37,800 bases of DNA. It comes from Romboutsia weinsteinii (GTDB lineage Bacteria; Bacillota; Clostridia; Peptostreptococcales; Peptostreptococcaceae). The translations under genes and the position numbers were made by a program. This document shows, in pieces, positions 30,725 to 37,800 of this stretch; within the stretch, counting starts at the first letter, position 1; every line of letters starts with the position of its first letter. Location: positions 1 through 37,800 of the forward strand of contig NZ_NOJY02000031.1 in the NCBI RefSeq assembly GCF_002250835.2. The letters run 5' to 3'. The notes beneath the pieces were generated by a model. The model made no database searches, was not told the DNA's origin, and saw only the letters and a list, made by a program, of their open reading frames with translations.

Positions 30725-31261
30725 CTATTCTACAATATATGCATTAACAATTTCACCATAGTAAGCTATGTGGAAATCTCTGTTAGCTCCATAGAATGAG
30801 CTTTCTACATCTTGTGGGTAAAACTTGCATTTATCTTCTTCAGTAATCTCATTCTCGTCTTGCTTTTGTTTATATATAACCTTACACTCAAGTGTCAGTG
30901 GAAGTTCTTTAATAGCTGGAACTGAAATATTATTTGGTGACTCAAGCGTCAAGTTAAGCTCACTAATTTTATCAGTATCATGACCAGATTTAGTACCACA
31001 AACACCTAATATTTTCTTGTTAAAATCACCAAGTGGTATATTTATAGTAAATTCAGGATTTCTCTCAAGTTGTTGTTTTGTAAAGCGATTCTCTCTTACG
31101 AAAGCTGTAAAAATTGGTTTTCCCCATTCAATTCCAAGAGTACCCCATGAAATAGTCATAGTGTTAACTTTGCCATCTGCCTTTGTTGTTAACAAAACAC
31201 CTTTCTCAATAGCTTTCATAATTTCAGTTGCATAATCAAATACTTGTATCTCTTTTTTCAT
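30725..31261 (-). CDS. Flavin reductase-like FMN-binding protein
   Basis: The 178-residue protein has the flavin-reductase-like split barrel: GVLLTTKADGKVNTMTISWG (about 21-40) is the FMN phosphate segment, and VRENRFTKQQLERNPEFTIN (about 55-74) follows the usual R-x-S/T pattern. CGTKSGHDTDKISE (about 88-101) is the second family motif. It probably uses NAD(P)H to reduce FMN or a quinone/thiol target. AAGGAGGATGATATT precedes the leftward ATG. It is divergent from an HxlR gene, which likely controls it. Confidence 0.88.
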   Translation of the reverse strand: MKKEIQVFDYATEIMKAIEKGVLLTTKADGKVNTMTISWGTLGIEWGKPIFTAFVRENRFTKQQLERNPEFTINIPLGDFNKKILGVCGTKSGHDTDKISELNLTLESPNNISVPAIKELPLTLECKVIYKQKQDENEITEEDKCKFYPQDVESSFYGANRDFHIAYYGEIVNAYIVE

Positions 31262-31366
31262 AATATCATCCTCCTTGAATATTTGTTATCTCTATGATAA
31301 ATTAATATGTAATTAGTAGCAAGTATGCACTTTTTAGTTAGATACTATCAAAAAGGAGAGTAAAGA

Positions 31367-31684
31367 ATGAACAATGATGTAAATGTAGTACCGTTTGCTT
31401 ATGCAATGTCTTTGATTGATGGTAAATGGAAAATGCACATATTATTTTGGCTTTGGAAAAAAGAAATTCTTAGATATAGTGAGCTAAAACGTTCACTTGG
31501 AACAGTTACTCACAAGATGCTTAGTACGCAGTTGAAACAATTAGAAGCAGATAATTTAATTATTCGTAAAGAATATCCTCAAGTTCCTCCAAAAGTAGAA
31601 TACTCTTTATCAGAAAGAGGATTAACAATTATGCCTGTGTTGGAATGTCTATGCAAATGGGGTAATGAACATATCAATGATTAA
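31367..31684 (+). CDS. HxlR-family transcriptional regulator
   Basis: The 105-residue protein is a winged helix of the HxlR type: AMSLIDGKWKMHILFWLWKK (about 14-33), RYSELKRSLGTVTHKMLSTQ (about 37-56), LEADNLIIRKEYPQVPPKVE and YSLSERGL. HxlR proteins sense aldehydes, disulfides or quinones and usually control a divergent oxidoreductase, fitting the flavin reductase gene across a 105-bp intergenic region. AAGTATGCACTT (31321-31332) in that region is a small dyad and a possible operator. There is no N-terminal Cys of the HypR/YodB kind near residue 6. Confidence 0.88.
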   Translation: MNNDVNVVPFAYAMSLIDGKWKMHILFWLWKKEILRYSELKRSLGTVTHKMLSTQLKQLEADNLIIRKEYPQVPPKVEYSLSERGLTIMPVLECLCKWGNEHIND

Positions 31685-31724
31685 TGTTATTTGCATATTA
31701 GATTTTTAATTAAAAAAATATTAA

Positions 31725-31753
31725 TTGACAGTAGACAGATGTCGTACTATACT
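31725..31753 (+). promoter_or_regulatory. blaI promoter
   Basis: TTGACA (31725-31730) and TATACT (31748-31753) with a 17-bp spacer, a near-consensus promoter. The first BlaI-type dyad occupies the spacer, so autoregulation is very likely. Confidence 0.8.
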
Positions 31754-31814
31754 TTAAATAAGAAGTAGGCAGATGTCTACTATCTTTAAAATGAATAGTA
31801 GACAAACGCCGTAA
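31730..31814. promoter_or_regulatory. Three BlaI-type operators upstream of blaI
   Basis: Site 1 (31730-31748) is AGTAGACA-GA-TGTCGTACT. Site 2 (31764-31781), AGTAGGCA-GA-TGTCTACT, is almost a perfect dyad. Site 3 (31797-31814) begins AGTAGACA-AA and has a decayed right half. Spacing is about 33-34 bp, roughly three helical turns. The TAGACA..TGTCTA form matches BlaI/MecI-type binding sites. Confidence 0.75.
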
Positions 31815-31833
31815 AAAGAGGAGGAAATTAGAT

Positions 31834-32199
31834 TTGAAGAAAATTCCTAGAACAGAACTTCAAGTTATGAAGTTTATATGGGCTCAAAATAATAGTAAAG
31901 TAGCCTCAGTTGAGATTATAAAATTCATGAGTGAAGAATATGATTGGTCCAAGGGTACTACATCAAAGACTCTTATTAGACTAGTTGAAAAAGAGTTCTT
32001 AAGACAAGAAAAGGAAGGTAGATTAACATTTTATTTTACGATTATTAGTAGTGAAGAGTATTTAAAATTTGAAACTCAAAATTTCTTTAGCTTTGTCCAT
32101 GGTAACTCCTTATCAAGTATTATATCAGCCCTTGATGATTCAAAGGATATATCTGAAGACGATATTAGATCATTAGAAGATTGGATAAAAAATAGGTAG
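31834..32199 (+). CDS. blaI: BlaI/MecI-family repressor
   Basis: The 121-residue protein starts at TTG 31834 behind GAGGAGG. It has the family's winged-helix domain (KIPRTELQVMKFIWAQNNSK, GTTSKTLIRLVEKEFLRQEK) and a C-terminal dimerisation region. It would repress its own transcript, and probably the beta-lactamase operon 3 kb upstream, until cleaved through a BlaR1 signal. In BlaI/MecI cleavage occurs at an Asn-Phe near residue 101; here NFFSFVHG near 87-94 contains Asn-Phe, so the site may be kept. The following blaR1 gene is broken, so normal induction should be lost. Confidence 0.9.
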   Translation: MKKIPRTELQVMKFIWAQNNSKVASVEIIKFMSEEYDWSKGTTSKTLIRLVEKEFLRQEKEGRLTFYFTIISSEEYLKFETQNFFSFVHGNSLSSIISALDDSKDISEDDIRSLEDWIKNR

Positions 32200-32228
32200 C
32201 GCCACGTGGTGGCTTAAAAGGTGATAAT

Positions 32229-32575
32229 ATGAATTATTTAATAGAGCAAATAAGACTACTTTAAAAAATATATCATCTATAAATATAGAAGCTATCAATA
32301 TAAATAATTATACTAAAATTATGTTTTATATTTGGATAATTGGAGCCTTGTATTTGGCTATAAAGAGTATTTACAAACAGATTATATTCCATAGTAAAAT
32401 ACAAAATATAACTTACATAGTTACGGATGAGGTAATAATTAAAAGCTTGCAAGAGCAAAAGAAGGCTTTAAACATAAAAAGAGATATTAACGTATTTAAA
32501 GTGGACGGGCTTTCTTCACCTGCTTTAATAGGTATCATAAAAAATAGAATAATAATACCTATAGCACAGATTTAA
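32229..32575 (+). pseudogene. blaR1: BlaR1-like sensor remnant
   Basis: ATG 32229 gives only MNYLIEQIRLL before a stop. An overlapping frame then reads ANKTTLKNISSINIEAININ, MFYIWIIGALYLAIKSIYKQ, LNIKRDINVFKVDGLSSPAL and IGIIKNRIIIPIAQI before a stop at 32575. These match the middle of BlaR1 (one helix, then the S-S-P-x-x-x-G-I-I-x-P region of M56 proteases). The first helices, the zinc motif H-E-x-x-H and the whole penicillin sensor are missing. So there is an internal deletion with frameshift and a large C-terminal deletion. It sits directly after blaI. Confidence 0.8.
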
Positions 32576-32606
32576 TACAAGAGAATAGAAGTATAGGAGG
32601 AGTAAT

Positions 32607-33464
32607 ATGGAATTAAAAATAGAAGATCTATATAAATCATATAGAAACAAAGAAGCATTAAAAAACATAAATATCACAATGAAATCAGGTACATATGGAT
32701 TACTTGGAGAAAATGGAGCGGGTAAAAGTACTCTTATGAGAATACTTACGACTATTGATTTTCAAACAAAAGGAAGTGTTACATTTGATGGAGAGGATAT
32801 AGTAAAACTTGATGAAAAGTATAGAGAAATAATAGGATATATGCCACAAGATTATAATGTATTTCCAAGCTTTACAGCAAAAGAGTTCTTAGAATATATG
32901 GGGACATTAAAAGGGATTGAAAAAGATAAATTAGATAAAAGGATTTTAGAAGTCTTAAAATTTGTAAACTTAGAAGATGTAGCAAACAAAAAAGTAAAGT
33001 CATTTTCAGGAGGTATGAAAAGAAGAATAGGTATAGCACAAGCAATACTCAATGACCCTAAGATACTAATATTTGATGAACCAACAGCAGGGCTTGATCC
33101 AAAAGAAAGGATAAGGTTTTCTAATATTATAAGTGCTATGTCAAAGGATAAAATAGTTATACTATCAACACATATTTTATCTGACATAGAAGCAATAGCA
33201 AATGATTTAATAATAATAAACAAAGGAGAAGTAGTAGAATCTGACAATATTGACAACCTAGTAGAGAAAGTTAGAGGCAAAGTATGGGAAGCATTAGTTA
33301 ACCAAGAGACATTCAATAAAATAAGTCAAGATAGAAAAGTAATACATAGAAAACAAGAAAGACAAAGCATACGCGTAAGATATGTGGGAGAAGAATATGA
33401 GGGTGTTATAAATAAACACTTAGAGCCAAGCTTAGAGGACTATTATGTATCTAACTGTCTTTAA
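32607..33464 (+). CDS. ABC transporter ATP-binding protein
   Basis: The 285-residue ATPase has Walker A GENGAGKST (34-42), Q-loop YMPQDYNVF (about 78-86), signature SGGMKRR (134-140), Walker B ILIFDEPTAGLD (153-164) and H-loop STHI (H189). The C-terminal 80 residues are a regulatory extension typical of ABC-2-type exporters. GGAGGAG precedes ATG. It follows the blaR1 remnant and precedes a lipoprotein and two permease genes, with which it should form an exporter, perhaps of lipid-targeting peptides. BlaRI-linked ABC operons of this layout occur in clostridia. Confidence 0.9.
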   Translation: MELKIEDLYKSYRNKEALKNINITMKSGTYGLLGENGAGKSTLMRILTTIDFQTKGSVTFDGEDIVKLDEKYREIIGYMPQDYNVFPSFTAKEFLEYMGTLKGIEKDKLDKRILEVLKFVNLEDVANKKVKSFSGGMKRRIGIAQAILNDPKILIFDEPTAGLDPKERIRFSNIISAMSKDKIVILSTHILSDIEAIANDLIIINKGEVVESDNIDNLVEKVRGKVWEALVNQETFNKISQDRKVIHRKQERQSIRVRYVGEEYEGVINKHLEPSLEDYYVSNCL

Positions 33465-33481
33465 ATAGATTATTTGCAAGC

Positions 33482-33553
33482 TAATTACTTCTAAGTAATG
33501 ATCTATTTATAAGCTTAGCAAAAACTATTCTTAATCAATAATTACTTCTAAGT
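33482..33553 (+). repeat. 15-bp direct repeat between ATPase and lipoprotein genes
   Basis: TAATTACTTCTAAGT occurs at 33482-33496 and 33539-33553, 57 bp apart. The first copy forms part of an ATTACTT/AAGTAAT hairpin (33484-33499). It may be a regulator site or a past duplication. Confidence 0.5.
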
Positions 33554-33620
33554 CTAATTAGATATCTTAAAGGAAGTAAAATATATAGATATGTTAAAAA
33601 AATAATGAGAGGTTGATAAT

Positions 33621-34202
33621 ATGAAAAAATCAAAAAAAGTAATAATAATGGGAGCAATACTAATGAGTTTAACATTGAGTGTGGGATGTAGTTCAAGAAG
33701 TGGAGAGGTAAATATTGTAGATGGAGACACAATAGATAGACTTCCAGAAGACCAAAGAGATACAGAAATAGATAAAGCACTTGCAATTATAAGAAAAGCG
33801 AGAAAAGATAGCGTTACAGTTAAAGATGGATCAACAACCATAATTTCAGATAATGGATCTAATTTGCCAGGTCAAAGTGAAAATATTCCTGATTTCAGTA
33901 ATGAACCAATGGAAAATTGGAAACAACTTTCAGAAGTTACACATGATTATATTGAAAATGAATTAAAGATTCCTAAAAGACCTATATATGAGTATGATAC
34001 ATCAATATGTATCGATCCAAGAATAAATGAAATTTATGATGTTGATGATAAAGGGGTAGCTAGTGGCTATGATAATGAGAATATAATGACTTATGAATAT
34101 GAAACTGAAAAAGATGATATATATAGCTATTTAATTTTGGTAAGAGATTCAAAGGATAGCCCATGGAAGATAGTACATAATGGAAATAGCTATAAAAAGT
34201 AG
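33621..34202 (+). CDS. Lipoprotein associated with the ABC transporter
   Basis: The 193-residue protein has the signal MKKSKKVIIMGAILMSLTLS then VGC with lipobox LSVGC (Cys23). The mature part is acidic: an N-terminal linker (SGEVNIVDGDTIDRLPEDQR), a helix (TEIDKALAIIRKARKD) and a C-terminal alpha/beta domain (EYDTSICIDPRINEIYDVDD, DDIYSYLILVRDSKDSPWKI). The last segment resembles the close of small extracellular lipoprotein domains such as DUF4829. It lies between the ATPase and permease genes of one operon, so it may be a sensor or substrate-binding accessory. GAGAGGTTGA precedes ATG. Confidence 0.75.
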   Translation: MKKSKKVIIMGAILMSLTLSVGCSSRSGEVNIVDGDTIDRLPEDQRDTEIDKALAIIRKARKDSVTVKDGSTTIISDNGSNLPGQSENIPDFSNEPMENWKQLSEVTHDYIENELKIPKRPIYEYDTSICIDPRINEIYDVDDKGVASGYDNENIMTYEYETEKDDIYSYLILVRDSKDSPWKIVHNGNSYKK

Positions 34203-34215
34203 GGGTGCCAATATT

Positions 34216-35421
34216 ATGAAAGAATTAGTAAAATTTGAATTTAGAAAAATATGGACTCAACTCACTATAATATCTGTAATATCACTTGTTGTAGTTAGTA
34301 CAGCGCTTAATTTTCTGGCTTATTACAGTAACCATGGAGGAATTAATAGTGATGGTGAGATAATAACAGGGTTTAAAGCTTTTAGAATAGTAAAAAATGA
34401 GGCTAAAGATACGAGAGGAGTTATGGATCAAGGCTACCTAGATAATCTAGTTAAAAAGTTTAATTCAAGTAAAGAAAAGCTAGAGCATGAAGATAAGCTT
34501 GGAAATTATCTTACTAAGTATGATGCTTCAAATCATATTGCGAACTTTGCTAATTATGGTAAGGATAATTTTAATATTTACATGAATCTAGATTTTGACT
34601 TTTTAAAATCAGAAAAAGACTTTTATAATCAATATAAAAGATCTGCAATTGATGCTATACAATTTGATTTACAAAAGAATTGGTTTAAATATACAGATAA
34701 TCAGATGAATAAGATAACTGAAAAAATAAATAAAATAGATACTCCTTTTAAGGTAGATTATTATGAAGGAATATCTTATTTAATATGGCAATATACAGAG
34801 CAAATTTACTTTGTAATTGCTGTTGTAGGATTTGCTCTGAGTTCACTATTTTCTAAAGATAGCAATAATGGAATAGATGAACTTACACTATCCTCTAAAT
34901 TTGGAAGAAAGAAAAATATGAATGCAAGAATTATTGCAGGAAATATATTTGCAGTAGTAGTCTATATAATATTTGTAGGGATACTATTTATAGAGCATGG
35001 AGCGATAGGATCACTACAAGGATGGAATCAATCTATACAAAATGTATGGCATACTTGTTTATACAATATAAGCTTAGGTACAGGTCTTTTAATTATGATA
35101 GGGAAGGGGCTTTTATCAACACTATTAGTTGCTAATCTAGTTATGTATATATCTATAAAAGTGAGATATTCAAAACTAGCCACACTTTTATCTTTATCAA
35201 GTATATGGTTGCTTATAAGATTAACATATACAGATAATCCTCTACAACTACAACTTAATCCTATGTACTATTCTAGAGTTAGCCTTGGGTATGAAGTGTT
35301 TTATTTTATAGGAGACCTGATGATTCCTTATACATTAGCATTTTTAGTACTAGGATGTGTATATATGATTATTGTAAGAGTATTAACAGTAAGGCAGTAT
35401 AAGAGATATAAGTTAAATTAG
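34216..35421 (+). CDS. ABC-2-type permease subunit 1
   Basis: ATG 34216, with AGGGGTG just upstream, gives 401 residues. An in-frame ATG at 34180 would overlap the lipoprotein gene and lacks a site. One N-terminal helix (about 15-38) is followed by a large polar domain (40-205), then five or six C-terminal helices (about 208-395). This is the layout of ABC-2-type exporter permeases with an extracellular domain. NARIIAGNIFAVVVYIIFVG marks the start of the core. It starts 13 bases after the lipoprotein stop and pairs with the next gene. Confidence 0.78.
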   Translation: MKELVKFEFRKIWTQLTIISVISLVVVSTALNFLAYYSNHGGINSDGEIITGFKAFRIVKNEAKDTRGVMDQGYLDNLVKKFNSSKEKLEHEDKLGNYLTKYDASNHIANFANYGKDNFNIYMNLDFDFLKSEKDFYNQYKRSAIDAIQFDLQKNWFKYTDNQMNKITEKINKIDTPFKVDYYEGISYLIWQYTEQIYFVIAVVGFALSSLFSKDSNNGIDELTLSSKFGRKKNMNARIIAGNIFAVVVYIIFVGILFIEHGAIGSLQGWNQSIQNVWHTCLYNISLGTGLLIMIGKGLLSTLLVANLVMYISIKVRYSKLATLLSLSSIWLLIRLTYTDNPLQLQLNPMYYSRVSLGYEVFYFIGDLMIPYTLAFLVLGCVYMIIVRVLTVRQYKRYKLN

Positions 35422-35471
35422 ATAACATCAGATATAAAAAATAAAAATATTAGACTAGGTGGTTAAAATAA

Positions 35472-36623
35472 ATGAAAGAAATTATAAGAGTTGAAAGTAA
35501 AAGGATATTAAGCCGTAAATCTTATCTTATAATCTCTATAATAATTTTAATATTTTCTATTTTTAATAGTTTATCATCCTTGAGAAAATACAATGTATAC
35601 GATCCATCAGGAAATATTATTATATATAGCAAGGATAATCTAAAAGAATCAAAGCTAGATAAACACAATAAACTATTAGATGAAAAGACTATAAAAGAAG
35701 TTGTAGAGCGAAAAGATAAAAGTAAATATTTATATAATTCAAATCTAGTTACATTAATTGCATTGAATTATGAAAAGAAGGTCGAGGATCTTACAGATAA
35801 AGATATAAGTAACTTCTATAGTCAAAGGGTATCAAATTTCAAATCTATGAAGATTAAGGCAGCTAGAGAAGAGGATAAAGAAACTTTTGCTAATATTGGG
35901 AAAAAGCTAAATACACCTATACAACTAGGTTATACAGAAGGATGGAAAAATTTAAATAATGATATGACAGACTTTGTGACAGTTGTTATATTTATTATTC
36001 CATTCATTATTTTATCTATATTTGGAGAGGATCCAAAAACAAGAATGAAAGAAATATATACTGCGACTAAGCATGGTAAGTGTGATTTAGTTAAAGCTAG
36101 AATAATAACTGGATTTAGGGTAGGTGCTATAATTTATACTACAGCAATATTTATATTTTCACTTTCAAAATTATTGATACTTGGATTTAAGGGAGCTAAT
36201 TTACCTATCCAAAGTAGTGTGAATTACTTCTTTTGTCCATACAATATAACTTATTTTGAGCAGTACTTAATAAATGTAGTAGTAGGATTTATGGCAATGT
36301 TAGTGTTAGTAGCTATAACACTTTTAGTTTCATCAGTATCAGAGCAGATTTTATCATCTGCAGTAGTTGTAACCTTTATTTTGGGAATAATGACTATGCT
36401 ACCTAATAATAAGTTTTATTTTAATCATTATTTCAAGAACTTTGTACCATATAGTATGACTAACTTTAAACATTATTATCTTTATCCTGAGATTTACAAT
36501 GTATTTGGTAAAATCATACCTACTTATACCTTAGTTACTTTAGTATCATTTATAGCTTGTATAGTATTTATTATTTTGACAGTAGTTATATCAAATAAAA
36601 AGCTATCTAGTACATTAAAATAA
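35472..36623 (+). CDS. ABC-2-type permease subunit 2
   Basis: The 383-residue protein repeats the architecture of the preceding permease: N-terminal helix (about 15-32), polar domain (33-165), then membrane segments to the C-terminus. The motif FGEDPKTRMKEIYTATKHGK (about 184-203) corresponds to FSKDSNNGIDELTLSSKFGR in the neighbour, the conserved F-x-x-[D/E]-x-x-x-G/R-x-x-E/D-x-x-x-x-[S/T]-x-x-x-G-[R/K] element. The two probably form a heterodimeric channel with two copies of the ATPase. GGTGGTTAAAATAA precedes ATG. Confidence 0.78.
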   Translation: MKEIIRVESKRILSRKSYLIISIIILIFSIFNSLSSLRKYNVYDPSGNIIIYSKDNLKESKLDKHNKLLDEKTIKEVVERKDKSKYLYNSNLVTLIALNYEKKVEDLTDKDISNFYSQRVSNFKSMKIKAAREEDKETFANIGKKLNTPIQLGYTEGWKNLNNDMTDFVTVVIFIIPFIILSIFGEDPKTRMKEIYTATKHGKCDLVKARIITGFRVGAIIYTTAIFIFSLSKLLILGFKGANLPIQSSVNYFFCPYNITYFEQYLINVVVGFMAMLVLVAITLLVSSVSEQILSSAVVVTFILGIMTMLPNNKFYFNHYFKNFVPYSMTNFKHYYLYPEIYNVFGKIIPTYTLVTLVSFIACIVFIILTVVISNKKLSSTLK

Positions 36624-36923
36624 TAAATTAATTCATAATTATTAAAGCATTATCTGACTTAATTTCAGGATTGGTATTGAGTATTAAGATATATATTTAC
36701 AATAGTATACTGATTATAGAAATAGAATTGCTACAGGTAAAGACTTTTAAATACTGTATTTGAGGTAGCTTTTTCTGTATGTTATTCAAATATTATTTTA
36801 TTATTTATAAAGGTTGATATAATTGGGTTAAAGATAACAGAACTTCATATACTATCAACTTAATATTTCGGTATTTGAAGATGCTATGATGTGGATATTT
36901 CAATTCAAGAAGGAGGAAATACT
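36624..36923 (+). other. 300-bp intergenic region before the SdpI-family gene
   Basis: No gene is supported. The DNA is AT-rich with no strong terminator after the permease and no consensus promoter that I can defend. A short frame just before 36924 lacks independent support. A promoter for the SdpI-family gene is expected here. Confidence 0.35.
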
Positions 36924-37574
36924 ATGTATAAGAAAATAGGAAAGCTATATTGGTTTTTATCTATTTTACCAATTATAATAACTTTAATGGTTTTACCATA
37001 CTTACCAGGACAAACTCCTGTTCATTATGGATTAGGAGGAAGTGTAGATCGTTACGGAAGTAAATATGAAATACTTATAATTCCTTTACTTTGTATTATA
37101 ACGGCATTCTTAATTCCATATTTAAGTAAGAGAGATGATAAATATGATATCAACTCAAAGTCAAATAAGAAGGTAAATAACTTTATATTCCTTTTAATGA
37201 ATATATTAAACCTATTTTTCTTATATAATGCTTACACAAATTCAGAAAATATAAATGGAAATTTAACCTCTAATATGCCTAACTGGATACTTCCTATAAT
37301 GTTTATAATAATGGGAACTTTTATGCATAAGACATCTCCAAATCCTGCATTTGGAATAAGAGTAAAAGCTACTTTAGATGATGAAGAAGTATGGTATAAA
37401 ACTCACAAAATGGCAGGAAAGCTTTGGGTTATTACTGGAATATTAGCATTAATTATAATCTCATGGAGTAGTTTTAATTATGCAACTACTATCACTTTTA
37501 TTATCTTAGCAGTGGATACTATTATTCCTATTATTTATGCAAATAAGATTTATAGATTAAAACATAATGATTAG
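36924..37574 (+). CDS. SdpI-family membrane protein (DUF1648 plus SdpI)
   Basis: ATG 36924 follows AAGGAGGAAATACT and gives 216 residues; an in-frame ATG at 36891 has no site. The N-terminal helix and LPGQTPVHYGLGGSVDRYGS (about 30-49) form the DUF1648 domain (P-x-H-x-x-x-G-x-x-D-x-x-G). The C-terminal FGIRVKATLDDEEVWYKTHK then MAGKLWV is the SdpI signature. About six helices. SdpI gives immunity to the SdpC toxin in Bacillus by acting in the membrane; related proteins are widespread immunity or envelope-stress factors. Its place after a peptide-exporter-like ABC operon fits defence against membrane-active peptides. Confidence 0.87.
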   Translation: MYKKIGKLYWFLSILPIIITLMVLPYLPGQTPVHYGLGGSVDRYGSKYEILIIPLLCIITAFLIPYLSKRDDKYDINSKSNKKVNNFIFLLMNILNLFFLYNAYTNSENINGNLTSNMPNWILPIMFIIMGTFMHKTSPNPAFGIRVKATLDDEEVWYKTHKMAGKLWVITGILALIIISWSSFNYATTITFIILAVDTIIPIIYANKIYRLKHND

Positions 37575-37623
37575 CTAGAGTAATAATAAAATACTAATGC
37601 AAGTAAATAATATATAAAAAATT

Positions 37624-37652
37624 AGACACTTTAGAAATAAAGTGTCTTTAAT
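37624..37652 (+). terminator. Terminator after the SdpI-family gene
   Basis: AGACACTTTA (37624-37633) pairs perfectly with TAAAGTGTCT (37638-37647) over a GAAA tetraloop, followed by TTAATATACTTG. The short U tract lowers strength, but it may serve both strands. Confidence 0.75.
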
Positions 37653-37717
37653 ATACTTGTTTTAAATAGTAATATAACGATTAATATACTTGATTAATAA
37701 TTCAATAAAAGCTGATA

Positions 37718-37800
37718 TTAAATATTAAGTGATGCTGATTCATCATCTTTATACTCCTTAGTAAGTAAAAATGGCAAGAATATTATGGCGTTACCTATAA
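37718..37800 (-). CDS. 3' end of a leftward gene, membrane-protein-like
   Basis: On the minus strand an open frame enters from the right edge and reads IGNAIIFLPFLLTKEYKDDE then SASLNI before TAA at 37718. A hydrophobic stretch followed by a short charged tail suggests the last helix of a transporter or permease. Only about 26 residues are visible, so no family can be named. Confidence 0.45.
   Translation of the reverse strand, partial: IGNAIIFLPFLLTKEYKDDESASLNI

Noticed and set aside
32321..32575. Independent small membrane-protein gene
   Set aside because: The sequence matches the middle of BlaR1, follows blaI directly, and its frame extends upstream of the ATG into BlaR1-like sequence, so it is a remnant.

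Overview
The window is AT-rich, dense, short-spaced low-GC Gram-positive DNA with strong GGGGGA/GGAGG ribosome binding sites and several TTG starts. A CDD-type class D beta-lactamase with an upstream anchored partner, BlaI, a SdpI-family protein, DUF4829/DUF2975/DUF3796 small proteins and many GNATs point to an anaerobic Clostridia, most likely Peptostreptococcaceae (Clostridioides/Paraclostridium/Romboutsia group). This assignment is inference from gene content; no rRNA or tRNA gene was seen.

Region 1 (1-6402) is the early/replication end of a prophage or phage-like element. It has a leftward ImmA protease and XRE repressor, a switch region with CTTGC-N7-GCAAG operators and opposed promoters, then rightward a Gp157-like protein, a DUF669 protein, a compact family B DNA polymerase preceded by three 27-bp tandem repeats and a perfect hairpin, and a D5-type primase-helicase. 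A Cys/Asn/His-rich repeat protein, unlike its neighbours, is inserted in antisense between polymerase and primase. No structural phage genes follow.

Region 2 (6714-13821) holds a small membrane protein and a five-gene operon: SDR dehydrogenase, two diverged glycine-decarboxylase (P-protein) subunits, an AcoX/NAD-kinase-like protein and an NhaC-family transporter, closed by a strong terminator. It lacks H-, T- and L-proteins and any glycine riboswitch, and key P-protein motifs are altered. It looks like an amino-acid or amine catabolic route that is not the glycine cleavage system.

Region 3 (13.9-25.6 kb) is an accessory island of mostly single genes: four GNATs, a blasticidin/cytidine-deaminase-like protein, DUF6440, an agmatine-deiminase-family enzyme, a TIM-barrel protein, a lipoprotein, small membrane proteins and a DHA3 MFS pump. 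Broken genes are interspersed (nonsense-mutated lipoprotein-like gene, NUDIX, GNAT, unknown, Tn554 TnpC-like). A family of at least eight 32-bp imperfect palindromes (core CTGTTTTAGTG) recurs here. Six copies sit directly upstream of a gene or pseudogene and point toward it, several just ahead of an extended -10 box. This is the most unusual pattern in the window.

Region 4 (25.7-28.3 kb) has two small membrane-protein/regulator units (DUF3796-XRE, DUF4177, DUF2975) with dyad operators, and an ACR3-like permease.

Region 5 (28.4-37.6 kb) is a beta-lactam and envelope-stress region. It has an Asp-box membrane protein plus class D beta-lactamase operon, a flavin reductase/HxlR pair, then blaI with its own operators, a decayed blaR1, and an ABC transporter with lipoprotein and two permeases, followed by a SdpI-family protein. 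The intact repressor with a broken sensor suggests the induction circuit has been rewired or has decayed. The window ends in the 3' end of a leftward membrane-protein gene.
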